This document shows positions 1 to 10,377 of a stretch of 64,000 nucleotides of DNA, piece by piece (the first letter of the stretch is position 1; every line of letters begins with the position of its first letter). Both the position numbers and the translations under genes were made by a program. Source of the stretch: Hevea brasiliensis (lineage: Eukaryota; Streptophyta; Magnoliopsida; Malpighiales; Euphorbiaceae); contig NC_079495.1 in assembly GCF_030052815.1 (NCBI RefSeq), forward strand, positions 116,972,194 to 117,036,193, in the 5' to 3' direction. The notes under the pieces were generated by a model that ran no database searches, was not told the DNA's origin, and worked only from the letters and a program-made list of their open reading frames with translations.

Positions 1-2702
1 TGGAATTCCATATACTAGTTAGGTGATATCATGTAAAAATTTTATCAATGTTGACTTTGTGATTTAGAGTTGTATTTGGTGTATTGAGGAATTGTGTATT
101 CTGCCCATATTGATTATAATGTGATGTGATGAAAGAAAATGGTATGGTACAAATTCAGAATTAGGTATGGGAAGTTTAAGTAGAACAAGTTGGATGTGTA
201 TTTGATTTGTGTTTGAGGGAAGTGTATAAAGGAAGTATGTATTTAGGGCTATAACCTAAATTGTGTGATCCCAATTGGTATAAGGCTAATTGAAGGTAAA
301 ATTAGACATATAATGAACCAACTTTCATGTAGAAGCCTTACCAAAAATCTGTCCATAAAATGACTTAAAAATTTACCAAATCCGGAATTTATAAATTGAA
401 ACCCAGAATTTTGACCATATAAACAGTAATCAATCAATTGGCCATAACTCAATGAAAATAGGTCCAAATGACCTGAAATTTATATCGTTAGAAAGTTTAG
501 ACATAGGGATATAACTTTGGTAGAGACCACAAAGCCCAGAAATGCCATTAAGCAAGTCAATTTGATTGCCCAAGTTAGATTACAAAATCTGCCATAATGA
601 AAATAGACCTAATTTGCTAACTTAAAAGCAATATGTCCAGTATTAGCAAAATAACCATAACTTGGTCCAGAAAACCCCAAATGACATGAAATCAGTGCCA
701 AAATTTCAATAAGACATAAACCTACAATATTTCTCTTTTAACCAGGACCTAGAAATAAAGAGAAATAGGTCAATTAGCTAGGTCAAGGCAACATACCAAA
801 TCTGAAAAATTTCAATAAAATGCAATAAGCTTTAAAATGAAATTAGCAACATATACCAACATTTGAGGAATGTAAAATGTGACATATTAATAACATTAAA
901 ATCAAGTCACCTAGTGTGTATGAAAAGTCAACATTGTAGGTTGACCAATAAAAAAAATAGTAACCAATAAAAAAAAATTAATTGTTAGAATTTCTTATTT
1001 GAAATAATTTAAATAAGTACTTAAACACTTTAAATTATGTGTTTCAGTTAGAAAAAACACTAAAAAAGAGAAAGAAACACTGAGTCAAGGCTAAGAGGCG
1101 ACTCATAAAAGTTTTGTGCACAACTAGTTTTTAATTGATTTTGTTCTGAATATTTCATATGATTAAATGACGTTATTTTCCTTATGTATTATGTTTATCA
1201 AGTATTGAATTTAATTCAATGATTATTAAAATTGTTATAGTATATATGAATTTAGCTTTGTGAAATGGTATTTCAACAATTATTGAGCATTGTTGTGGAT
1301 TGAATAAATTAGTTTTGGAAAAATTGTGATAAAATATGTTTTGAATTGTAATGAGCATAAAAATTATTGGATATTGGAATTGACATTGAATTGAATTGTG
1401 TTGTTATTTATGCTCACAAAAAGGACAAAGAGATTTATGATATTGTTTTATATCTCACTATAGATGTTTGACTAGGTATTTCCAGTTTCTCTTATTTGTT
1501 AAGGAGACAATGGAGTTAGCTTTGTTTTGTTTTGACTATCATAGTACGTGCATAGGCGTAGATTCTCCTCTTATTAAGGTTAGATCTATGTTTTTCATTG
1601 GCCCTTTTGAAAGTTTCATTATTATGTTGTGTACTGTGCACGACAATTCGACCTCCCCGACCATAGGGAATTAGAATTACCCTGAAGATAGCCCTTACGG
1701 ATTAGTCTTGCATAGTTAGTGAGATAAAGAATGGTTTTTGAATAGTAAAGAATTTCGATTTCAAATGGGATTTATGCATAATTGATTTTATTAAAATTAA
1801 TCTTTATTTCCATAATTGCTAGAATTACTTTAAATGTCCAGTTGTGATTTGATAAATTGAATTTCTTGATCAAAGTCATTTTAACAAATGATTTCTATTA
1901 TTGGCAATGAATATTTTGATTTTTGGAATTCAATGAATATCCAGATTTCCAAATTCTTTACTGTAATTTTGCTAAGGTATATTGTACTATATTTTAAATT
2001 ATAGTTGTGCAGCACTGAGTTCACCACTCAGCGATAGCTTTGTATGCTGTCGAAGGTGAAAGCAAAGATAGAGCAACTGAGTGAGATTTTCTATAGCTGC
2101 GCCTTGAAGACACATTCATATTAGCTTCAGGTAAATCATAGGTAGACCCTTGTACATAGGTTTTGATGTATGCATGTAATTATATATATGTAATTTATTG
2201 AGCAGTTGTACAAGAACTTTTATAATATTATTTTGGGTATGTAATTAAAATGTAAATTATTGTGATATCTAAATTTCTTCCTGAGTTTTGAAATCCATGT
2301 ATGGTTTTCTCTATGCTAAGTATGGCATGAAAAATTGGATTAAGTTAATTGTGTTGAATGGGGATATGAAATTGTATTGGAGTGATGGTTGAGTAAAAAC
2401 ATTGGGAGTATTTTTCTTTGCAGGTTTTGAAGATTTATTTTCTCAAAATACAGCCGACACTCTGCCGGAATTTTTGTAAAAATTATGGAGATTTTAAATA
2501 TCCAAAAATTTGATTTATAACTTAGTGTTAAATAAAGGTTTTTAATATTTGTGAAAAATTTACCCACCACTTTCAAAATAAATGAAAAGTGTTTTAAAAT
2601 TCCTTGCAGTATATTTAATGAGTTATCGGTAGGTGAAGTACGGTAATTCATTAGGTGTACTACGGGATCATGTTATGCCTTACGGAGGGATAGAGTGTAA
2701 CA
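1..2702 (+). mobile_element. chromovirus-type LTR, 3' part (left end outside window)
   Basis: This stretch resembles the other long LTRs in the window (14066-17530 and 32609-36400). It shares the 'cataacttgg/tccaaatgacctgaaat' type blocks in the first kilobase, a hairpin pair at 2015-2052, and the terminal block 'gagttatcggtaggtgaag' at 2620-2640 that ends in 'gtgtaaca'. The LTR therefore ends at 2702. Whether it is a solo LTR or the 3' LTR of a longer element cannot be told because its start lies before base 1. Short open frames inside it are not conserved and I do not count them as genes. Confidence 0.75.
2015..2052 (+). other. double hairpin in LTR
   Basis: First stem CTGAGT (2015-2020) pairs with ACTCAG (2026-2031). 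A second stem CGATAGC (2032-2038) pairs with GCTGTCG (2046-2052) with one T-G pair. The same pair of hairpins is found at equivalent places in the LTRs at 16838-16878, 35750-35788 and 47508-47546. Its role is unknown; RNA-level function in the LTR transcript is an inference. Confidence 0.6.
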
Positions 2703-3151
2703 TAATTAGTTTGTAAATCTTGTAAGTTAATAACATTTGAGACTTTTGATATATAAATTGAGCATGAATGGATACCCATAGATATGAGTGGTAAGAATTG
2801 AATGTGATATGACCGTTGAAATTATTTGATCATGAAGAACATAGATGAAATTTTATTATAAAATTTTTGCTGAGATTGAGTTGTAAAAATATATTAGAAT
2901 TATTCTTTTATAGGTTAGAAGAACTACTTTGCTAATTTTTAGCTGATACTCTGCCTGATTTTTCGGTAAAATTTTTGAAATTTCAAATTAAATCAGATTT
3001 TAATAAACAGTAAAAATGGCCTAAACCTTACTTAAAGATTTTTGAATAAATAAATCAAGAACTAAAGTAAAATAGGATAAGATAAGGTGCTCCAGCATAC
3101 TGTGTGGCATGCCTTGCCCGGCTACACTATAAACGGGTGAGGGGTGTTACA
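2703..3151 (+). mobile_element. remnant of a second chromovirus LTR (3' end)
   Basis: After the first LTR end at 2702 the sequence continues with blocks matching the 3' end of the other LTR subfamily. Examples are 'atcttgtaagt' (compare 12717-12728), 'gatactctgcctgattttt' and the end block 'ggctacactataaacggg' followed by 'gtgttaca' (compare 13018-13050 and 48151-48183). The simplest reading is that the LTR ending at 2702 was inserted near the 3' end of this one. The five bases after 3151 (AGGTT) would be one copy of its TSD; the other lies outside the window. Confidence 0.65.
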
Positions 3152-3208
3152 AGGTTAGATGCACATTGACATCTTTGACTACCACGTTGGACTTCTAGGC
3201 GGGTAACA
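3152..3208 (-). repeat. Tat element 3' LTR, last 57 bases visible
   Basis: Bases 3155-3200 match 25950-26000 near the outer end of the right LTR (shared words 'ttgacatcttga/tttga', 'tgttggacttcta'). The segment ends in 'gggtaaca', i.e. a TGTTACCC start on the minus strand. The rest of this LTR lies to the left of the inserted chromovirus LTRs, outside the window. Confidence 0.65.
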
Positions 3209-3212
3209 TCAT

Positions 3213-3224
3213 TAACCCCCCCTC
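3213..3224 (-). other. polypurine tract of the Tat element
   Basis: The plus strand reads 'aaccccccctc', a purine run on the minus strand, a few bases inside the 3' LTR start at 3208. This is the expected place for the plus-strand primer of reverse transcription. Confidence 0.55.
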
Positions 3225-3595
3225 AGGTCCTAATAAAACTTTAGGTTCGATTACTGTGTGCCTGCAATTACGTTTGACGTGATGTCATATTTATTACTAT
3301 GAGAATCAAGTACTACTATTTTATGAGGCGTCTTTTCAATATGTGAAATTGTCATGAATGCTTTCTTGGAAACGTAAAGGGTTTTTCGGTGATGTGTTTT
3401 GGCGGTTTGGGTATTTTGAATTTCAAGACCTTTTTCTTCTATTTAAATCGCATTTCTCTCTTAATTGCTATTTTGCTTTCTTTTCATCTTTAAAGATCTT
3501 TTGACTGCTTCCTACTATCGATGAGTCTCCAGTTCATAGTTTTTTAAGGTAATATTCATCTTCTTTCTTCTTCTTTTGTTATTATAAAAAAAAAA
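3225..3595 (+). other. leader of the antisense gene
   Basis: This gene-free stretch between the polypurine tract and the antisense ATG contains a TATA-like 'ctatttaaat' near 3439 followed by a pyrimidine-rich leader. It may be the promoter and 5' UTR of the antisense gene; the assignment is inferred from position only. Confidence 0.35.
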
Positions 3596-4748
3596 ATGAG
3601 CAAGAAGAGAGGTTCCAGTGCTACTCCACTGTCATCGGTGGTTGCTTACAGCGAGGATTTGAGCACTAGGGAGTTATTTTTAGATTTGGTCATCAAAATG
3701 AGGTTCTTGCTAGTGTTAAGGAGGTGATAGGTCTTTTAAGCTTCGTTTGCTCAACAAAAACTACTCAAGTTGTTGCTATTTGGGGTGCTGTGGTAGGGAC
3801 ATCTAGGTCTAGTGTCATCATTGGTGTGTCTGAGACTATTTCTATGTTGGAGGGGTAGGACCTATTTGATTTTAGCAAATCATATGGTATAGATATATGT
3901 AGATTTTAACTATTCCTTGCTGGGTCAAAGGGGTAGGCAGAGAGCACCTTTTTGTGTCCGGTTTGGATGGCGATTTATGAGGAGCATCTTAAATTAGGTT
4001 TATGGTTACTGCTCGACCCACTGGATGTCAAAGTTCTAAAGTATTACTGTTTGTCCATTCCTCAGATGCATCCTAACTCATAGAGGCTACTTTTAGCTTT
4101 CCTAGTGTTATGCTGAAAAAAATAAATTCATTCTTCAATTCAGGTTTTCTCAGCCTTCTTTTAGCTCAATACTCGAGCTAATGAAGAATACTGGCATTTT
4201 CATGCTAGGAAAGGCATGGGTTTGTTTGCTAGCCTTCCTTCCTCCTAAAAAAAGTGGAAAGATAGATTCTTCTTCATTGAGGATATGGTAGACGAACAAT
4301 AGGGTGGTGTGCACATGAGCTGGAACTATTTTGCTAATAAAAGATCAGGGAAGGTGTGACTGAATGCCGAGAAAAAAGCCATTGTGAGGGATATTAAGTC
4401 TATTGTCCATCAGGATAAGATTTTGATACAGACTATGATCGAAATTGAAGGCCGATGGTGGGAATCTATATATGTGACTGATGTCTCGGTTGCAGCTGAG
4501 CACTACAATAATATACCGCTCAACGGTAAAAAACTAAAACCTATCTCTTTATTTTTGTTACTTACTGAGCTTCTTTTACTTTTGCATAGATGGCAAGCCG
4601 AGTAAAAAACATGAAAGAGTTAATTTGAAGAAAGAAAAAAGAAAAACGCCCTACTGTACATTACTGAGCATAATACTCCTTTAGTTGTCAAACAGGTGAG
4701 GATTGCCACTCCACCAATGTCATCTTCACTGGATGAGTGGAGGGTGCC
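3596..4748 (+). pseudogene. antisense gene of the Tat element, 5' part (Transposase_28-like, 'putative gypsy type transposon' family)
   Basis: The frame opens with ATG at 3596 after an A-run and can be followed, with several stops and shifts, to 4748. There it is cut by a solo LTR and resumes at 13051. Recognisable parts are the family-type stretch around 'H-P-N-S' (4065-4085), 'EEYWHFHARKGMGL' (about 4180-4225), 'KWKDRFFFIEDM' (about 4252-4287) and 'SWNYF' (4318-4332). All have direct counterparts in the second copy at 8526-10377. A GT..AG intron at 4526-4589 interrupts it. The product is of unknown function; such genes sit antisense to pol in Tat-lineage elements. It is non-functional here. 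Confidence 0.7.
4526..4589 (+). other. intron of the antisense gene
   Basis: A 64-nt stretch begins 'ggtaaaaaac', is T-rich and ends 'ttttgcatag'. It lies in phase 1 of the frame starting upstream at 4384. The second copy of the gene has a 64-nt intron at the same protein position and in the same phase (9415-9478), which supports a real intron. Confidence 0.7.
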
Positions 4749-7429
4749 TGTAACATCCTCACTATAGGTAGTTCTGCACATTCCACTGTTCCGACGACTA
4801 AAGTCTATTTGGACAACTGGAATATTTGGAACCACACTTAAACTAGAGTGAGGAGTTATAATTAAATTAAATAAAGATCAATTAAGGTTGAAGAAAAAAA
4901 AAAGAAGAGGAGTATAAATCGGTTCAATGAGTACAAGATCCCAGCGATGAGTAACCCTACTGGAAAGTGAGTGTGAATTCAGTTGTTACTCCAAACTCAT
5001 GTAGGACCTTATAAGACCCTTAATTAAGATTTAAATGAGATATTATTATGAATCAATAAGTCAAGAATATTAAAAGAAATAAGCATAAATAAGCAGATTA
5101 AAGCTAAGGAGAAAAAGGGAGACAGACTTGTCGGGTATTATGGAAAAGATGAACAGAGACCCGGCAAGAGAAAATTTTGGTCAATCAAATTTAAGAGTTC
5201 AAAATTGACAAAAAATGAGATAAATTAAGCTAATGAAATTAGATTAATTAACTTAATCAAGATTAGTAAAAGTAAACATAATTAACAAAAAGTCAAATTG
5301 TAATGATTTAAAATTTCGATTTATTTACAATTTTGCCATTCCAACAATTTACAACTTTGCCATTGTACATTAAAATAAAATAAATATCAAGATAAAGAGA
5401 CACAAAATTCCATCTTGATCTCTTTTCTTCATTGGCCGAACCACTCTCCTAAGCCCTTTCACCATTTTCATTCAAGCTTCCACCATTAAAGCTTAACTAA
5501 GCTTCAAAAACCCTAACTTTCCTCTACAATTTCTTTAGGAAATCAAGAGTAAACCTTAAATTGAAGTTTGATATGAAGAAAGCACATAAGGAACTCAAGG
5601 AATTGGGAAGGATTTGTGAAAGGGAAATTTGGTCAAATCAAGGTAAGTTGTGTTTTATGCTTAAATAGCTATTAGCTAATGGAATTAAATGTGATTATGA
5701 AATTTCCTATGGAAATTCACTTGAATCATGGGTGAAAAATTGAATTAGAGTTTAAGCTAAGGTTGGATCAAGGTTGGGGATCAATTTTTTGGCTGGTTTG
5801 GAGGTGGATTGAAGTTGATTGGAAGGTTGAGTACAAGGTTAGTGCTAAGAATTTTATGGATTTTGAATGTTTCCACAAGTTGAATTAGGGTTTCATGAAA
5901 TTAGGGTTTTCAATTCTTATGACCTAATAGATATGTTTATGCCTAAATTAAGACTACTTGGTATGTAATAGTTGGGAAATATTGATGATATGGCAAACTA
6001 ATAAAGTGAATGTAGTGTGGTGTCTTGGAACTGGTTCTGGATAGCTTGAGTCCAACAAGTTCAATTGCTCATAACTTGAGCTAGACAACTCCAATTGATG
6101 TAAAACCAAATCAAATTAAAAATAAGACAATATACTAAATTTTTCATGCAAAACACTTGACCTGAAATTGACTAGATGTCACTTGAATTCTGACTTAAAT
6201 CTGAAAATGGAAATCTGGAATCCTGAAAAATGACTAAATGAATAGTACACACTAAAAGGAGTATAACTTATACTAGGAAACTCTAAATGAGGTGATTTTT
6301 ATTTTGTTGGAAATCTGAGACATAAAAGAACAATTTTCATGAAGAACAAACTACCCAGTTCTAATTGTAAATTGGTCAAATTTTTAGAGAAATTTTGTAC
6401 TGTTGATGTCGCAAGGGCTTTGCGGTCGCTAGATGATCCTCGTCGAAGCGAAAAAAAGTGAGGAGTCACCACTTTAATTTTAACGGAAATTAAAGAAAAG
6501 CTTTTGTAAAATTTATGAAAACCACTTCTAAAACAGAGATCCTAGGTTCAGGGTCCGTGTACGGGCAGGGAAGGTGTTAGGCACCCCACCTCATCCCTCA
6601 ATGAGGACAAGCAGATTTAACGATGTGCTCTTTGTAATTTAAAATTGATAATTTTGGGGTTAGAAACATGATGTTAGTCCCTGTCATTGATAAAAAGACA
6701 TTCAATGTTTCACTATTTTGGGTTACCCTAAGAACATGAGTTAGTGGGATGACCCCGAAGTGAATTGATATCATGTTTATTTTATTTGTTATGTATTTGT
6801 TCAGTTCCTCCCTCCTCGAATTAGGGCTCTAATTCTGAAGAGGTAATATTTGGTCCCTAAAGATTCATAACGAGTGAGGAGGACTCTCGGCTTACCCATT
6901 ATGTACCTTATCATTGGCATTCAAATAACCGAGGGTGTAGTGTATGTGATGGGTGTATAAGAACTTATATGAGTATAGTTCTTCATCCCTCTTAATTAGG
7001 ACTCTAATTCAAAAGGGATGCATTAATTGAAACCTAGAGAGTTCCCTGGAAGAATAGCAAAATAGCAGGTCATGCTTTCTCAATATGACATTGTCTATAT
7101 GACAAGAGAGGCAGTAAAAGGAAGCGTGATTGCTGATCTCCTGGCAGAAAACCCAATCGATGATTATGAAACCCATTTTCATCCCTAGATTATGAAGCCC
7201 TCTTAATTAGGATTCTAATTCAAAAGGGACGCGTTATGAACGAGCTTTCAAAACCTGAGATTCCTCATTCCAATCTCTCTTTTTATGTCCGATCTCCTGT
7301 CGCTTTTGATCTCTTTTCATCTCTTCTGTGTATCAGATTCGTATCGACAAACTCTTAATAATGAAGTATTAAATTTTTTAATTATTGATTAGCTGCTTCA
7401 AGTTCTGTACGCAATAAATGCCTAGGCCC

Positions 7430-7437
7430 TATATATA
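7430..7437 (+). promoter_or_regulatory. TATA-like box
   Basis: TATATATA is followed by a pyrimidine-rich leader containing 'ttccttctccggtga', a layout like the stronger box at 8356. No conserved plus-strand gene follows; the sequence downstream is the complement of the eL14 fragment. It may be a duplicated promoter region. Weak. Confidence 0.3.
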
Positions 7438-7750
7438 TGAGGCGAAATTTCGTCTTTCTCACACTCACACTTCCTTCTCCGGTGATTTTCTAATGTTCTC
7501 CCTCTCTATTCCTTATTTTTTCGGTGAAAATTCTTATCATGACAACCGCCTTGATCTTTTCCCAATCATCTTCCTTGCCCATCGCCTAAAAATGGATGGT
7601 GTTAGTGACCAGAGAATTATGAGGGCGTCATCTGATGACGACGAGAGAACTGGGCTAATTTACCAATCAGGGTCCAAAATGACTACCGTGCTAATCTCTA
7701 ATTGGTTTACTGGTATGCTCTGCGAACCAATCTCAAACAAGGAGACCGCT

Positions 7751-7932
7751 AATTTCAATCTTGATGTCGGTGATCGCCTCTTGAAGTTCATTTGGCTCCT
7801 AACCATGTCAGGGGTCCCGATTGTGGCTCGATTCTAGTCGATGACATCGACAATGACACCAAGCTTTTCATAGTCTTTATCATAGTTGATGAGAGCTACC
7901 CTCCCGATCTCCACATATCTCTTAAATGGCTT
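7751..7932 (-). pseudogene. RPL14: fragment of 60S ribosomal protein L14 (eL14) gene
   Basis: On the minus strand the translation from 7929 reads [13 protein letters not shown], then a GKDYGKL-like stretch, then VIVDVID, a stop (TAG at 7836-7834 where the family has Gln), NRA and DMVRSQMNFKR. After a one-base shift comes ITDIKIEI. This is the N-terminal half of plant eL14, a structural protein of the large ribosomal subunit, in correct order. The start Met codon is changed to AAG. Beyond about 7750 the match is lost, apart from a weak possible C-terminal trace (KIKA-VVM) near 7550. It is a captured, dead host-gene fragment inside a retroelement; whether it lacks introns relative to the parent gene needs the parent. 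Confidence 0.85.
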
Positions 7933-8355
7933 CTTGAGATTGGGAGTGATCCGAACTATGAGAGCAAGATAGGTCGAATGTAGTGTAGGGACATTTGTAA
8001 TTACTAATCTTGAGAGATCGCCCAAATGATGTAATCAGATCCTTTAAAAATGAAATGAAGTCTTATTTATTCAAAATTGATTCAGTTTATTCCTTTTTAT
8101 TATTGCACTGATTATTTTTTTTGATCTCTGATAACCGTATCTGATCTGATCCCTCATCGAATCCTTATTCTACCGATCCCTTTGGTTCAAAACCTTATTC
8201 TATCTAATATATGATCGATCCCTGTTAGCTGATCTTATTTGTCCGATCTCCTTGCCATGCTTATGGAATTTTCCTTTATTGCGTCATTGAAATGATCAAA
8301 TCTCGCTAATTGATGTGTCACCTAGGACCTCATGAGCATTTAATGCTTGGACGAG

Positions 8356-8363
8356 TATAAATA
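8356..8363 (+). promoter_or_regulatory. TATA box of the antisense gene (second copy)
   Basis: TATAAATA lies 163 bases before the ATG at 8526, followed by a pyrimidine-rich leader ('ctctctctcagttcttg'). Spacing and leader fit a plant RNA polymerase II promoter, so the gene would have been transcribed from its own promoter, antisense to the element. Confidence 0.55.
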
Positions 8364-8525
8364 GGAGGGGAGGGGGAGGGTTAGCCATTTACATGCTTAT
8401 GCTATTTTCTGATTCTCTGAACAACATCAATGCTCTCTCTCAGTTCTTGTATTTTCTGGTGAGAACTTATACTTTAGTAAGGGTTTTGATCTTTTTCTAG
8501 TCAGATTTATCTTTGTTGTTTGAAA

Positions 8526-10377
8526 ATGAATAGCGCCAAAGGTCAGAGAGTTGCAAGCTCTCCTTCCATCCACATTTCATGGACATCAGATGAAGGGGAT
8601 GAGGCCAGGGCAAATGGGCTACCTGTACTCACCACGGCCATTATTTTGGTCTCTGGTCAACCGGCTAAATAAAAAAAGGCTCAGACTTTGGCCCCAAGAA
8701 AAGAAAATTTACTTGTGGATGAACTACCATCAGTTTTGAAGGAAGCCGATCTCCAATTGATTAGCCAAGAATACAACCTTCAGATTGACTCTTACGAGCT
8801 GATAAAATGCCATGCAAATCTGCGAACTGATCACTTCTTTAATGAGGCCGACTGGATCATGGTGTATGAATAACAATTAAAAGTTGGGCTTTGGTTTCCC
8901 CTGGATGAATTTTACAAAGCTGTTCTAAAGTTTCACCATGTCTGTATAGCCCAAGTACATCCGAACTCTTGGTGAACTATGGTGGCCTTTAAAGGACTTT
9001 GCCGAGTTAAGGGACTTGATCCTATGGTGAAGGTTTTTGCTGAATTACATAGGCTTACTCGGTGAAAGGATGACGAATACTGGTTTTTTCAAGCCAAACT
9101 GAATTGTGGGCTCTTCACCGATCTCCCTTTCTCGCTGAAGAACTGGAAAGATCGGTTCTTCACACTTAGGAATAAGGATCCTAATGGTTTCGAGGGTGTT
9201 CCATGTAGCTGGAATTATTTGGTCCCCAAAGTGCTAAAGAAGCTCAATTTAAACAAAGACAAGGATGCCATGGTAAAAGAATTGAAGAATCAAGCAACTG
9301 TTCATAAATACTCATGTTCAGATGTAGTTATGGTCGAGCTGAAATGGTGGATGATGCGATTGATCGCCCGCGAGAACTACGAGCTGCAACTCTCTAATCT
9401 GGGTCCCTGGATGGGTACAACTCGAATATTTAATCTCTTAGTCCCTGTCGATCTCACTAATCTCATTTTTCTATGCAGGTATGGCTAGAAATGAGGCAGC
9501 GAGGGAAGCTCGGAAGTGGAATAAAGAGCTCAATAAGAAGGTATTAGAAATGAAGAGATCTGAAGCTCAGAAGAGAGCCCGAACTGAAGAGACGAGCTCG
9601 AAAGTTATAATCCAAGATCAACCTATCCTAGAGGGGCAAATCCTTACTGTGGAGCCTCCTGCCCAATCTGAAACTCCTCTGCAACCTTCGATCACTTCGG
9701 CTTCAAAGGGTGGATCTTCAAGGCAGGGAGCTTCGTCTGGACGACCTCTTTTATAAGCTGCTAGAATACTACTCCAATCATTGGAGAAGAAAAAACAACA
9801 AATCAGTGCGGGCAATCTTGATTTGGCAAAACTAATGAGTGCATTGATCTAGTTCCCTTAGGATCAGACCAAAATGGGTCCTGAAAATATTGATGATCTT
9901 CTCAGCCTTTCAATGAGCTTGAGCTCGAAAGCAATGGTGACCCAGCATGTAGTTAGAGAGAAGGTTTATCTTATGAAGAGGGATATGTCGAGGCTATCTC
10001 AAGATATGGCATCAATGCAAAACCAACTCTCTGCCACGAATGCTTGGATCGTTGAGCTGGAAGAACGAATGAAGTCTTAGGAAGAGAAGGCAGCTCGGTT
10101 AGAAAAGAAGCTTGACGATGTTCGGGTTAAGTTCTTCAAAGAGATTCAAGCGAAGGATGAGGAGGCTCTAATGAAAGAAGCTAGGGCTTATGTGAAAGCT
10201 CATAGTGATTTCCTTGTCAAGCTTATCAAATGTTATCCTGACGAGGACTTCACTTGGCTCGAGGAACTTGCTCCGGGTGCTGAAGCTAAGAGTAAGGGCG
10301 AATAAGAGAGAGAGGAGGGAGTAAATGTTGAAGATGTAACTGAAGAGTAGGCTAGGAAAGATCCTCCTATCGAATGA
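8526..10377 (+). pseudogene. second copy of the antisense Tat gene (Transposase_28-like), spliced frame with ten stops
   Basis: From ATG at 8526 one frame runs to the intron at 9415. After splicing it continues in frame from 9479 to the final TGA at 10375-10377, about 595 codons. Ten premature stops break it (8670, 8871, 8973, 9063, 9754, 9850, 9859, 10078, 10303, 10348) but there is no frameshift. The N-terminal half holds the family-type blocks 'VHPNSW', 'DDEYWFFQAK', 'LKNWKDRFF' and 'CSWNYLVPK'. The C-terminal half is charged and helical (KKQQI.., 'VELEERMKS', 'ARLEKKLDDV'), probably a coiled coil, and ends in a 'CYPDEDFTWLEEL' block also seen at about 13580-13630. Function is unknown. Confidence 0.8.
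9415..9478 (+). other. intron of the antisense gene, second copy
   Basis: The 64-nt stretch begins 'gtacaactcg' and ends 'tttttctatgcag', and lies in phase 1. Joining 9414 to 9479 keeps the reading frame open into the MARNEAAREARK stretch. The donor, acceptor, phase and length agree with the intron at 4526-4589. Confidence 0.8.

Noticed and set aside
1468..1674. 68-codon plus-strand frame in the left LTR
   Set aside because: Not conserved in the related LTRs at 14066-17530 and 32609-36400.
7418..7837. 139-codon open frame on the plus strand
   Set aside because: It overlaps the eL14 fragment on the other strand, has no counterpart in the related antisense-gene copy, and shows no family motif.
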